A stretch of 64,000 nucleotides of DNA from Erpobdella octoculata (Eukaryota; Annelida; Clitellata; Hirudinida; Erpobdellidae). Made by a program: the position numbers and the translations under genes. The notes under the pieces are model-generated. The model had not been told where the DNA came from, searched no databases, and saw nothing but the letters and a program-made list of their open reading frames with translations. Of the stretch, positions 1 to 11,579 are shown in pieces (within the stretch, counting starts at the first letter, position 1; every line of letters begins with the position of its first letter). Location of the stretch: contig OZ022238.1 of NCBI GenBank assembly GCA_963978895.1, positions 25,992,582-26,056,581 of the forward strand, in the 5' to 3' direction.

Positions 1-51
1 AACCTTGTGTCTCATAAATACCTACAGAACCATCAAATACATTGCTTAGAG

Positions 52-1622
52 CAGTGATTCTCAACCTTTTTTGGGGATCGGCACACTGAGAACATCTAAA
101 AGGTTTTGCAGCACACCATAATAAATAAATAAAAAAAATTTTCATAGCTGGGCATTCTTTATTTTAACATTTTTTTTCAATGTGATGGGTGAGCATGGTC
201 TTAAGTATACAATATACAGATCATGTCGAATCAGGGCTCTAGAATCAGGGCTCTAGGGTCGCGATTTGTTTAGCAACTTTAAAAAAAAGAACTTCTCTTT
301 CAATTTTCCTTGGGTTTTGTTTAATATTTCTTTTTTAGGTACTGCTTTTATATATAAAAAAACACTATACAAGGCTAAAAAACGTTTATAACTATCAAAT
401 GTGAAAAGTAAACTTGCAACTAGTTTTTACAATGTTTTTATTAGGCCACAAAGTTGTTTGTGTGTTTGAGATCTTTGGCAAACTATTCTCAAAAAATATC
501 CAAAAATATAACAAAAATATCCAAAAATCATAACTGTAAGTATTCTCTGAAAAATTATTTTTAGTTTTATTATGTAAAATCATAACTAACTACCTCTCGC
601 TCTCTCCTTCTCCCTCTCTCTCACTCCAGCATCAACTCATGAGATGGTGGAGATGCTGATTTGTGGAGATGCTGGTATGGGTCACATGCATGCTGAACTA
701 ATATAATACCATGAATATGAATCAACTTTCATAGTCACAGTTTTGACAGAGTTAATACCTCTCGTTCTCTCCTTTTCCCTCTCTCATCCTCTGCAACTAG
801 ATAAGAATGTGTGCTTGGCAGTCGCACAGTGTGTGCTTGTGAAGTACATAATAAGAATGTAAGAATCCAAGAATCACAGGAAGGCACTAATGCAGTGTTT
901 TTGTTTTATGCTATGGGGCTTTCTGAGATAGTAGAGATACATGGGCTTTTCTGACAAATTTGTTTTATAACTATTTATTTGTCAGTTAATATATGATCAT
1001 ATTAACTCAAATGCTTATAAAAGTCCAAGGTGATCGTGATCCAGCAGAGAGAGAGCGTAGTTGTGTAGATTGCTAGTTATGTTTGTATATTAGGTTGGGG
1101 TCGTTGGGGAATACCAGTCAGCCTTCATGTGGCACTCCCTGTGATTAACCAGTCATTTGAATACATTTATTCTAAAAGCTAAAATTCTCAAATTTCACCC
1201 ATCAAAAACGAAAAAGTAGAAAATAATTAACTAATAAGAAATACATTTTAAAAAACGTTGCGGGCACATTATATTATAGGCTACGGCTACAACTTTAATA
1301 AAACAAATAGTTATAAAAAATAATTCGCCGCAACGTTTTTCGTTGTATATGAATTATAGGAATATTATTTTATACTCTTTAGGGCGCAAGAAAAACGTTG
1401 TTTTTTTTAATTTATTTTTTATTATGTAAAATTTTGTTACCTTGGTTCAAACAAAAATGGACAAACAAAATCAAATATTTAAAATCCAAAGCTTAAAAAA
1501 CGAAATCTTCACTAAATCTCTTGGTATGCCCTGCGAGTTTTAAAATCTGATACTAAATACTTTTTGGAAAATCTCACAGCACACCTAAAAATCTTCCACA
1601 TCACACAGATTGAGAATAACTG
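52..1622. mobile_element. Non-autonomous hAT element (MITE) in HIPK intron
   Basis: The ends are inverted repeats: CAGTGATTCTCAA at the left and, on the other strand, CAGTTATTCTCAA at the right. The element is flanked by a perfect 8-bp direct repeat GCTTAGAG at 44-51 and 1623-1630. An 8-bp target duplication with CAG-type ends is diagnostic of the hAT superfamily. No transposase frame is present in its 1571 bp, so it depends on another copy. It lies in a HIPK intron. Part of its interior (about 1325-1480) resembles 32440-32660. Confidence 0.9.
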
Positions 1623-1878
1623 GCTTAGAGAATACTTCTATCTGAGAAATGAAGCAAAAAACAAGCCACAAATGAGGATAGAAACAACATAAAAGATGAC
1701 ACAATTTTGAATGTTTTATTAAATCTTTATAATCTCAGTTATTGACTAATCTGTTAGTATAAAAAGTTTAATCATAGCACCATTCACATTTAATTTATTA
1801 ACACAAACACCAACTTGAACAGCTAGAGACTTCAATAACTTAAAAACAATAACTACATTTGTTTTTCCTATCACATAC

Positions 1879-2788
1879 CTGCTGGGCAATAACCCTGATA
1901 TGCTCTAGCTGTAGCGGTTTGAATTGACGACTTTTGAGGTATTCATAGAGGTTGATATCCAGGTTTTCAAAAACAAGACAAGCATGACCTTTGTGACGAA
2001 AGAATTCGTAGGGCCTTACGATGTTGAATCTACCTGCAACCCCATCCGAGGCTAGCTGAGACAGAACTGCGGCTTCTGTCTGTGCCTGGCGTTCGTAGGA
2101 TGGATGACATTTAAGAATTTTGAGTGCGACTGTTTCAACTCTGTTCAGTAAGTCCTCTCCATAACTGCTCACCCTCCAGCATTTGACAACCTATAAAATA
2201 CAATTATTTCTAAATCCCTGAATATCAAAAATCTATCAATTTAATCAATAATTTTTAACATGGTCTTTCAAATTGTCAATGTCTGTATGTATGTAAAATA
2301 ATTTCACCCAAAAACATAATAAAAAGTGGAATTGGAAATAAAACATAATTAGTTCATAATAAATTCTAAAATTAATTTCAAATATCACAAAAGACATCAA
2401 TAACATAGGCATCACAAATAAGGCACATTACTTACAACTACACAACTGCAAATCTAGCAAACTAGAACACAGCAAAACGAACCTGCCCGAAAGTCCCCTT
2501 GCCTAAGAAAGATAAGATTTTATATGATGAGGTTGGGGATGCAATGATTTCATTAATGACAAATTGGTAATCTCCATTAGCTGAGGTGCTGCCACCATTA
2601 CTGTTTTCCTTATTGCTGTTGCTGACAACACCGTTGATTAGGGCACTCGAGAGGACAGTCGCTCCATTGTTGAAATTCCTGGTTGTTGAGCTGGCATTGT
2701 AGATGTTGTTGAGGGTTTGGTTGTTGTTGGTGCCATTGTTGTGGTGGCCCCCGCCACGTTTGCCGAGGATAGTTTTGGAAGCAGTCAT
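1879..2788 (-). CDS. HIPK: HIPK-family protein kinase, 5' coding exons (partial)
   Basis: Two exons of a homeodomain-interacting protein kinase, a nuclear serine/threonine kinase of the CMGC group. The first exon runs 2811 to 2483 (acceptor tgtctacag, donor CAG|gttcgt). The likely start is the ATG at 2788, which has an A at -3. It encodes an Asn/Gly-rich N terminus, then [10 protein letters not shown] and the glycine loop GKGTFGQ. The second exon runs 2190 to 1879 (donor CAG|gtatgt). It begins VVKCW and continues VALKIL, the ATP-binding lysine, and [15 protein letters not shown], the hinge region. The join is in phase 0 and matches the conserved HIPK order GTFGQVVKCW. The catalytic loop and C-terminal parts must lie beyond position 1. 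HIPK is preferred over DYRK because GDYQ and [15 protein letters not shown] are typical HIPK sequence. The N-terminal extension before the kinase is short, so an upstream coding exon cannot be excluded. Confidence 0.85.
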
Positions 2789-2811
2789 GGTAAAAAAGGA
2801 TTCCAAAACTC

Positions 2812-3224
2812 CTGTAGACACAAAATTAGACATTCATTATAAAGACTGGTGAGAATGATAAAATATACTATATAATATTTTATTTAAGTTATATTGATAT
2901 TTGTTATAACAGCAAAATATAACATTATGCAATAAATAATGGTTGCTCTTTACATAAGCAAGAAGCTCAAATAAAAATATACAACAAAATTCCTACAATA
3001 CAAAACTTTAAGGTTTTTTTTTAAGTTTTACAATTCTGATTCAAGCTAGTGGATATTGAAAAAAAATGCAAAATCTATATGGATAAAATAGCCCAGTAGT
3101 ATTCAAAGATGAATAAAAAACTTTTAAAAACATGCATTTATGTTGAAATGCAAAATGCACTAAAAATGATAAAATAATTTTTTTAACAGAAAATATCTCA
3201 TAGTTTGACATAAAGGTAAAGTTT
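2812..3224. other. AT-rich stretch upstream of HIPK
   Basis: Presumed intron or 5' flank of the kinase gene. I see no coding signal and no clear core promoter. The transcription start of HIPK cannot be placed. Confidence 0.4.
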
Positions 3225-3725
3225 CACACAAGCAGCAGCCTATTTTTCAAATCGGTGGAGTAATACAATGTCATCTATAAACACAATGAAAGATGACTAT
3301 TAGTTAAAACACTTAGTACACGATTATAAATAATTTAAACAATTTTTTCGAATAAAAAATATATATCATAATTACAGTAAAATAAAAAATTAAATGAAGC
3401 ACTGCGTGTTTGCATGATAAAAACTGTTCCTTAAAATGGAACAAATAAAGAATAGCTTCATGTTTAAGAAGTTTAAATAATTAAAAAATTAAATTTATTA
3501 AAATAATTGCTAAATTGCTGACTTTATGTAAGCCGCCTTGAGTCACCAAGAGGTGAGCATAAAATTTATACTGTGCCAGATGCTAAAATTATTTTTTTTG
3601 TCATTGGTACATTTTTTAAAATTAACTAATATTTATTTATTTTATTTATAACCTCAGCATACCTTATCACTCATAACTGCAATATAAATAGTGGCTTGAA
3701 GGGTACTATTTACACTATTATTTAT
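3225..3725 (+). repeat. Dispersed repeat family F3, copy 1
   Basis: This copy shares ordered blocks with 14585-15100 and 23120-23355. The blocks are an ATCGGTGGAGTAATACAA-like block, a GAGTCACC block near 3540, a block ending GCCAGATGCTAAAATTATT, and a CTCAGCATACCTT block near 3655. The copies are diverged and no target duplication was found, so the element class is unknown. Confidence 0.55.
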
Positions 3726-3757
3726 TTTATTTGCAGGCACCGCAAATTTGTTGACAA

Positions 3758-3980
<223 letters not shown>

Positions 3981-4335
3981 GATAACTACGCTTTTTTAAA
4001 TAGATTTATTAAAAACGAGGGCTGACCGATCGGTTTCGCAGAAAAGCATCTTCGGAGCCCTTTAAATTATGAAGTTAAAATGTATTTACTATAATGCGAA
4101 AATAGAATGAAACTATAAAACGACAAGAATAAACGTTAATGAAAACTGAAATAGAAAAACAACGTATGGAAAGTGGAAAGCAAGATATAAAAGGTAGGTA
4201 ACTAACGTACAAGATTAGTAAAAACCGAAGCGGAAAATAATTGTAAACAAAACGAAAACATGGCGATAGTGGCCGCAGCGCAGGTATTTACGCGACTATG
4301 CACTAGGTAATTGTTGTCAGGTGCGCGCAATCAGG

Positions 4336-4740
4336 CTAGGTACGTCTACCGCGTCGTATTGTTATATTAACGTTGTTGACAAGTCGAGCAAATAGCTGGA
4401 AAGAAGACACGGACTCCACCGGAAGACGGTCATCGGACAAGTCACCAACGCCGCGGCTACGCACACTTTCAGGACTGGAGTTATCACGTGATGGGGATCC
4501 ATGGACGGGACACAGGCCCTGGCCATCATTGCCGACGACGTCAGCGATCGGAAGGTGAGCAGGAGTAAGAGGGCCGACTCCTTGGTTGCCACGAGAAATA
4601 AAGTTGTCCTCGCCGCTCACCGATGAAACCAGATGAACATTGTTAAGAACGTCGGTTGTCGGAGTCAGAGAACGAATGGCGATTAGAGTGTCTTCTTCTG
4701 GGTCGCCAAAAGAAACGGAATTGTTTTCGCCGGTGGCCAT
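4336..4740 (-). CDS. Acidic repeat-containing ORF of the palindrome (unknown function)
   Basis: The frame is open from at least 4870 down to the stop at 4336, with an internal ATG at 4740, giving 134 codons. Two diverged protein repeats are encoded on this strand: ENSASCSDQEVDTPITV...TTDVLNEV and NNSVSFGDPEEDTLIAI...TTDVLNNV. They are conserved at the protein level, which argues that the minus strand was once truly coding. The last 95 or so codons lie in the palindrome arm and are therefore duplicated on the plus strand at 4875-5159. The tail is basic (TIRRGRRT). I recognise no family. It may be an upstream ORF of a retroelement. Confidence 0.4.
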   Translation of the reverse strand: MATGENNSVSFGDPEEDTLIAIRSLTPTTDVLNNVHLVSSVSGEDNFISRGNQGVGPLTPAHLPIADVVGNDGQGLCPVHGSPSRDNSSPESVRSRGVGDLSDDRLPVESVSSFQLFARLVNNVNITIRRGRRT

Positions 4741-5514
4741 CTGAACTTCTTTAACTTCATTAAGAACGTCTGTAGTTTGATGGCTAACGGTAATTGGAGT
4801 GTCAACTTCTTGGTCACTACAAGAAGCGGAATTCTCTTCGCTGCATACGGCCAGATCGTGGTCGATGTTGCCAAGTGAGCGGCGAGGACAACTTTATTTC
4901 TCGTGGCAACCAAGGAGTCGGCCCTCTTACTCCTGCTCACCTTCCGATCGCTGACGTCGTCGGCAATGATGGCCAGGGCCTGTGTCCCGTCCATGGATCC
5001 CCATCACGTGATAACTCCAGTCCTGAAAGTGTGCGTAGCCGCGGCGTTGGTGACTTGTCCGATGACCGTCTTCCGGTGGAGTCCGTGTCTTCTTTCCAGC
5101 TATTTGCTCGACTTGTCAACAACGTTAATATAACAATACGACGCGGTAGACGTACCTAGCCTGATTGCGCGCACCTGACAACAATTACCTAGTGCATAGT
5201 CGCGTAAATACCTGCGCTGCGGCCACTATCGCCATGTTTTCGTTTTGTTTACAATTATTTTCCGCTTCGGTTTTTACTAATCTTGTACGTTAGTTACCTA
5301 CCTTTTATATCTTGCTTTCCACTTTCCATACGTTGTTTTTCTATTTCAGTTTTCATTAACGTTTATTCTTGTCGTTTTATAGTTTCATTCTATTTTCGCA
5401 TTATAGTAAATACATTTTAACTTCATAATTTAAAGGGCTCCGAAGATGCTTTTCTGCGAAACCGATCGGTCAGCCCTCGTTTTTAATAAATCTATTTAAA
5501 AAAGCGTAGTTATC

Positions 5515-5603
5515 ATGAATTCAAGAGATTTTGAAAGCTTGGTGAAAAAACGTATCAACGCAAAGTGGTCTATCATTTTTAACAGAGCATGCCTAAAAGA
5601 AAA
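5515..5603 (+). pseudogene. Mirror copy of the truncated ORF, right palindrome arm
   Basis: Identical to the minus-strand ORF start at 3980, as the palindrome dictates. It reaches only ACLKEN before the TA repeat, eight codons earlier than the left copy. Both partial ORFs point outward from the palindrome. Confidence 0.3.
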
Positions 5604-6549
5604 TATATATATATATACATACATACATAAAGCCAAATGGGTTTACTCACTTGGTCCCTCATACTCATAACGATTTCTTATTTCGTTCTATATTTAAAAT
5701 AGATCACAGGCATGTATACTCCAGTTATTATTACTGAGTAGTAGACCTCTAATCAGCCTACTCTAATCGAAACAAAACAACGATGCTGACAATATAATCA
5801 CGATAATATGATATATTCTTTTATACAAGAAAACAAAAAGTGAAATTGAATTCGAAAGTACAATTATAAAAAAAGGAGAAACTCAAATCAAAAGAAAATT
5901 AGACTGTTATTTTAACAATAACCCGTACTAAATTCAACTAAAAAATATTGTTTGTATATATTTGAATCTTTCTAGCCGAGTATCCACCGTTCTAGATTCT
6001 AGCGGCGACATGATAAGCATTATTCAAGCCACGCCTCCTACTATCTTTAGCCTCAATTAATATTTATTCAAAACAATTATAAACTAAAGTAATATTTTAA
6101 AATATCTACAAAAAACAATGACGAATCGAAGCTGGTAGTTCCGCTATGCTATGAACATGTGATGGCAATTTCATTGCGTTAAAAACAATAAAAACATTAA
6201 AGGCGATTAAAGGTTTGATGGATGCATCGACTACGGCTTAATGAATCTAATTTTTTACAGATTCAAATATAGGAAACAATATTTACAATTATCCTAACAA
6301 TATCTTATTTAATCTTAGAGGTCCACAATTTCAGCATATAAACAGGTGACGTCTAGAACAATCTAGCTAGCCCGCATGCAGCTAATTTAGCTAGCTCATG
6401 GCAATCATTCGACAAAATGTGACTAGTAGGATATTTTTAGCCATTAACTGATGCATCTAAATTAAACAAAATATAACTGACAGCATGTGACTTAGTCTTA
6501 AATGACAGGAACAAAATAATATTTCGTTGAAAGAAAGGAAGAGTTTTTA
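5604..6549. other. Intergenic AT-rich stretch
   Basis: Nothing recognisable apart from a short (TACA)n run at 5615-5630. No coding frame with family resemblance was seen. Confidence 0.5.
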
Positions 6550-6782
6550 TTACAAACTTTTATTCAACTTACAATCTGTCTGTGTGTGTGTCTTTCTCTG
6601 TACGCAAATCTTGCAAGTAAAATTTAACCAGCTTTTTGACAGGCTAGGAAGCTGAAACTCTCAGCATAGCTTCATATTGGATGACAAAACATGATTCAAT
6701 AAAAAAAAACTTAATTTGAATATCTTTTGTATTTCGAAATAAAAGTTTGTGTTGAAAAACTTGTTTTTCCTTTACTTGTAAA
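6550..6782 (+). repeat. Dispersed repeat family R, copy a
   Basis: About 230 bp containing the markers CTCTGTACGCAAATCTTGCA, CAGCTTTTTGAC and CATGATTCAATAAAAAA, ending CTTTACTTGTAA. Other copies lie at 17290-17527 (reverse), 52915-53105 and 60029-60220. This copy was hit at its 3' end by the hAT element starting at 6783. Confidence 0.8.
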
Positions 6783-7242
6783 CAGTGGCGTCGCCACATG
6801 GGAGCACTTGGAGCACGTGCTCCCCCTGAAAAATTAAATTGTCGTAATTTCGAAGCTGATTAATTGCTTCTGCGGTCCTGCGGAGTCCGCAGTGCGGACA
6901 ACGCGGTAAATATATAAAGGATAGCGTCTTTTTATAGTACTTACGTAGTTACGTTGTTTTCAAGTAAATACTACAGAAAACATTGCGACAGCAAATTTCC
7001 CAAATATCTTGAATTTATTTATACCGTTCCGTAATGCCGTGCGTAATGCTGACTCACACTGGCCAGCCCATAGACTTAGGATATATATACCTAGACTGGC
7101 AAGACCCTATATAACTCTATAGTTGGGACCGTGTCCAGCGCGGCAAAGTCACCCCTCTCACGTGATCACTGTAAATAAGCAAATATAAACAAACTTGCCG
7201 GCAAGTTATCGACGTTATAACTATTACCCTGGCAGTAGGCGC

Positions 7243-7437
7243 TGGTGGTCATGTGGTAAAGCGTTCGCCTGTTGGCCTAAAGGTCGGCGGTTCGAATCTC
7301 ACCGCGTCATCAGCGTCCGCAGGGGGTGTGGGGAGGCACGCACCATAAACAACTGCCTCTAAATGTTGTAGTGGTTCTCACACAGGCTTCAGCCTTCTGA
7401 ACCACTCTAAACCATGTTACTTTACTTTACTTTACTT
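7243..7437 (+). mobile_element. tRNA-derived SINE nested in the hAT element
   Basis: The tRNA-like head carries an A-box region near TGGTCATGTGG and a B box GGTTCGAATCT at 7289-7299. The 3' end is a (TTTAC)n tail. A perfect 9-bp target duplication AGTAGGCGC flanks it at 7234-7242 and 7438-7446, inside the hAT element. The internal RNA polymerase III boxes make it potentially transcribable. Related sequences are at 27951-28122 and, as a remnant, near 54634. Confidence 0.93.
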
Positions 7438-7541
7438 AGTAGGCGCCGGGCAATAAGCGATAAAATTGCTGTTGTCTAGGCGGTTTTGCCAAAACAATTG
7501 GCATTTCGATCAATTAATAAAGACTTATTAAAAAACTTATT

Positions 7542-9131
7542 AGGCATTCGGATACAAGTCTGGACGGCTACCTAAATGGTTGTCCCAGTAACGCACACTA
7601 TCTCTCGCCCGAAAGTCAAAATAGCCTCATTGAAGCGATTGGAGACGAGGTTCTCAGCATTGTAATTCATGAAGCTCAACAGGCAGAATTTTTCTCTGTG
7701 ACTATGGACGAAACAACAGATTTGTCTCACAAAGAACAAGTTGCAATTGTTATTCGATACTGCAATGCAGACTTCACCGCAGTAGAAAGACTATTAGCTG
7801 TTACTGACTCAGACCTGACCACAGGACAAGCTTAGGCAGATATAATGCTACAAACTTTACAGAAGTATAAGTTTGATTTGTCAAAACTAGTTGGACAAAG
7901 CTACGATGGCGCTGCATCAATGAGTGGCAGACATAGCGGTGTGCAAACTATAATTAGAAAAACTGCGCCAAACGCTCACTACAATCATTGCCGCTCACAC
8001 AGCAGCAATTTGGTTGTTGTCAAAAGTTGCCAGAGAACCCAGTTTGGTAGAAATTTTTTTGGAATTTTAGAACAATTGTTCGTTATGATTGAGGGGTCAA
8101 CTAAACGACATGGATGGTTCATGAGTATTCAAGAAGAAGCTGGACTGTAAAAGAAAGCAATGAAAGCACTTTCAGACACGCGCTGGAATTGCCAAGGAAG
8201 AAGTGTAGAAGTTGTACGGACAAGGCTTGCTGCAGTCAATGAAACTTTGAGCAAGATTGCCGATGAATCATCTGACCGTAAAGTCATCGGCGAAGCTGTC
8301 GGCCTACTCAGTTGCACATCTCAGTTTGAATTTGTACTCGCCGTTGAATTCTTTGCGCGTTTGTTGTCGCCACTGAATGTGTTAACGAAAGCGTTACAAG
8401 GTCCAGATTCAACGTTGCATTCAGTTGTTATCCTAACTGAAGCTGCCATGAAATCGTTGCAAGAACTCAGAGCTGATCTGGATGCAGTTATCGCAAGTGC
8501 GAGAGAACTAGCTGTGGCGAACGACATCTCAACCGAACCAAAAGACCACAGAAGACGCAAAGTATCCCGTCGTATCGATAGCGGTGAACATGAAGTCAGT
8601 TTATCCGCACTGGGTGAATTGAAGCGACAGGTGTTGGAAATTGTTGACATAAGTTTAAATGAACTGAAATCTCGCTTCATGGATGATGCAAGTGAGTTGT
8701 ATCTGTTAGTTGGTGCTCTTATGCAGTCAGATGCTGACAAAGATCAATTGCATGCTCATGTGACGAATTTGTATCCAGACCTAATTGATGCGGATGTAGT
8801 TGTAGCACAGTATGACTTAGTCCGTAAAACATCAGCATGGCTAACTGCCACCTCTTTGCAGGATCGTGCTAAAGCTTGTCCGCCATGCATGGAAGAACTT
8901 CGACGTTTGTATTCCATTTTGATCGCAGTTCCTGTAACAAGTGCTGGATGCGAACGTGTTTTTAGTAAGCTGGCTTTAATCAAAAATAAACTGCGTTCAA
9001 CCATGGCGCAAGATCGTCTTCAGTATTTAGTATTGTGCAGTGTAGAACGGGATGTTCTGAAACAGGCATCACTGGACAATATCGTTGACAGATTCGCGCA
9101 CGCTGAAAATCGACGTATTCGTTTGATTTAA
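7542..9131 (+). pseudogene. hAT transposase (ZMYM1-like), two in-frame stops
   Basis: One continuous frame of about 530 codons is interrupted only by TAG at 7833 and TAA at 8148, with no frameshift. The N-terminal part has VTMDETTDLSHKEQ, an RNase-H-fold region with an Asp typical of hAT catalytic cores. The middle has GQSYDGAASMSG and a DTRWNC motif. The C terminus has the hATC dimerisation domain, including PVTSAGCERVFSKL. The family is the hAT group related to ZMYM1 and to the 52-kDa repressor of PKR inhibitor. The start is unclear; the frame is readable from about RHSDTSLDGYL. The two stops make it inactive as read. Confidence 0.92.
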
Positions 9132-9576
9132 TTTTCAATGTTTTGTTTTCATTGACATTGTTCAAGTTAGTACAACAGTGTGTCAGTGTCAGTGAACAGT
9201 TCAAAAATCAACAGACTAGTAGCAGGCTAGTAACGTTATATCAATATCACCAATCATCATATTCATAGTAATATCAACAATCAATAATCAATCAATATGT
9301 GCTGTGTAATTATTTGATTATTAAATAGAAATTCAAATTTTTCTTAAATAAATTCAATATTCATTAATTCAAAACACTGTGAACACTTCAAAACATATAT
9401 TCTACTGTATCACTGTGTAAATCAATTAATCACAGAAATTCTAAATAATTTTGTAACCGATTACACGGGTATTGTCTAAAATTTTCCCGAAATCTGGTAC
9501 ATTGATTTCTTATTTTTAATTTGCTACATTGCTGCTCCCCCTGGATTAAAAAGCTGGCGACGCCACTGCTTGTAAA

Positions 9577-10440
9577 GGACTTTTTATAAGGAGTCCGCTA
9601 TAGTTGATTAAGATATATGAGCCAGGAGGGATAGAAATCCGAGCACAGAAATCGCGATTTCTCAGAAACGGTAATAGCCAGCAACCTGAGATTTTACAGG
9701 TACATGGGGGTCAAGGAGATCTACTTCCGGTGCCAACCGGAAATCTGTGCGACCACGCCCACTTCCGCTTTTGGGCTATAATATAAACGCTTGCGGATTC
9801 GACGTCGAATATCTCCGGAACCACGTGACCTTGAAAAACCAAACTCAAAAGGAACATAGGGGTCTGTGCCCTAACTGGAGTTTGAATCGCAGGGTCACGT
9901 GACTTCCGGTTCCGGAGTTATGAGCGCTCAAAAATCGGTACCCCGGATTCGGCACTATTTTTTTACCCACGCTACAGCCACCCCTTCAGGCGAAACGGAG
10001 CTGCACTCTACATGAGAAGACGACCCCTGAATGGGATCACATGATGGGGGTAGAATTTTTCAAATTCGTATTCCAGAAATTGATTTATGGGCGTTCAAAG
10101 ATGGCGGTTTTTTCAATTATTTTCAGTTTCATGTCTGTAAGTTTGTACTCTCATTTATTCGTGCATGGATTCGAGTCCGAATACGCCAAGCATTTACTTT
10201 ATAAACACCAAAAAAGCATTAATAAAATCTGTTGTCAAATTCTACAAACATTAAAATATTAGTAGCTTGAGTACCAGCATGCCTCTTTTTAAATCCTTTA
10301 TATTAACTTCGCTGTGTTTGCTTGCTTGCTTGACGTTGGAATCCTATATCACTCAAAAAAGCCAACTTCCAGTTATTCAATCAAGTTGAAATTTGGTGCG
10401 TTTATTTGTCGCTACCGACTTTACATTCTACTAAATTTTC
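9577..10440. other. GC-richer repeat-like region with an imperfect hairpin
   Basis: Base composition differs from the flanks. Around 9811-9848 and 9876-9920 the sequence is inverted: CCGGAACCACGTGACC on one side and GGTCACGTGACTTCCGGTTC on the other, each next to an AAACTC/GAGTTT block. No coding family was recognised. It probably belongs to an unidentified repeat. Confidence 0.4.
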
Positions 10441-10467
10441 AGATTGATTGGACAAAATATAAGTGAA

Positions 10468-10640
10468 CTAGCGGGGTCACCTGGGGCTTTTCTATCGTCT
10501 TTCTCTCGCTCCCATTTCCTTCCCAGCTTGCTCTCCCACTAGCATTCTCATACTCGGTCGAATGTAGGATATTCCCCCCCCCCCGACAGACCCTAGGACA
10601 TTCCCCCTCCCCAGGGTAAGGCATTTCCCCCTGTTTAAGA
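10468..10640 (-). mobile_element. Helitron-like 3' end, copy 1
   Basis: Read on the minus strand it ends GGTGACCCCGCTAG followed by host T, the CTRR|T terminus expected of Helitrons. A purine-rich tract precedes the terminus. The 5' TC end is not present here. It forms an inverted pair with copy 2, which ends at 11963. Confidence 0.6.
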
Positions 10641-10739
10641 CTTTTCTTCCCTGATATGACATTTTCTCTGACAGATGAAAATAAATTAAATAATGTAGTA
10701 GTATGAATTTGTGGTTTTGCAAGAGTTTCTTCCATGTTA

Positions 10740-11190
10740 AGGTGCAGGAGCTGGGACTGTCAAAAGCATATAAAAAAAATAATCACGTAAAGCATTTCTG
10801 CGGAATGTTGGATGCCCTGGCTTACCTGACGGTCAACGAAGTAGCTAGTGGGAGGATGCTGTACATTCGTGTTAAAATACCACTTGACTATGGCCTGGAA
10901 GCTTTTGAAGATCTAGTGGAATACTTGATCCGGAGTGATCAGACGCCGCAAATTGTTTCCACCATCGCTGTGGAACGTTCACGACACTACTTTAATTGGT
11001 GGTGATCGAACAAATAATCTATGCGAGTCATGAAACTGTGGGTTCTCTAGCCTTGTTGGACATCGCCACTCCTAGTTGTGGACGCTAATAGAACCGCTTC
11101 AGCAGGACAAAGCAATGGCATCAACCCCCATCCTAAGGGAGGCTCGAGGAGAGCCACCAGTCAAGAGAGTGAAGCGATCAACGAAAGTGC
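10740..11190 (+). pseudogene. MULE transposase C-terminal remnant
   Basis: The first frame reads MLDALAYLTVNEVASG and continues to LEAFEDLVEYLI. The next frame reads PPSLWNVHDTTLIGGDRTNN, then SLVGHRHS, LWTLIEPLQQDKAMASTPIL and REARGEPPVKRVKR. This order is the C-terminal end of the MULE transposases common in invertebrate genomes. At least one frameshift near 10960 and two in-frame stops inactivate it. It lies between two Helitron 3' ends that point in opposite directions, so it may have been captured. Confidence 0.8.
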
Positions 11191-11579
11191 TACAATCGGC
11201 TCTTACCACTGCCTCAGCCGTCTCTGTGACCAGACTCTCAATAGCCTTGCCACCCAGACAACACAAAGGGAAACCACTACCAGATAATTGCCCGATTTCA
11301 TTCATTTGTGTGCTGTTCAATGGCAGCATTGCCGAACCAGCCGCTGCTATTCTGTTTTTAGGGCAGACCTGACCACCAAGAAATAATTCTTCTCTTGTTT
11401 TCTTTTGTGCTGCTTTGTTTTCTCTCGTTTGTTGTGCTTGTTTCTCTAACAATTTCATTTTCAGCTTTCTCCAGATTTCCTGAGCTTCTTCGTTGATATC
11501 GAATCATCTTCAGGCCCGTAGCCCTGATTTACCAACGCCGCTAGGAGGCGTTCCCTAAATTCGTCCTTCTAAGGTACTT

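Larger units (their letters stand above)
6783..9568 (+). mobile_element. hAT transposon, nearly full length
   Basis: Perfect 14-bp terminal inverted repeats CAGTGGCGTCGCCA are flanked by a perfect 8-bp target duplication CTTGTAAA at 6775-6782 and 9569-9576. The 2786-bp element contains one degraded transposase gene (7542-9131) and a SINE (7243-7437). The intact ends mean it could still be mobilised if transposase were supplied in trans. It inserted into a copy of repeat family R, and the SINE came later. Confidence 0.96.

Noticed and set aside
5430..5475. Hammerhead ribozyme in the palindrome arm
   Set aside because: CCGAAGATG ... GCGAAAC is close to the core pattern, but I could not pair a proper stem II, so it is mentioned only as a possibility and not annotated.
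7243..7310. tRNA-like sequence considered as a functional tRNA gene
   Set aside because: It lacks a full acceptor stem pairing, is fused to a SINE body with a tail, and has a target duplication.
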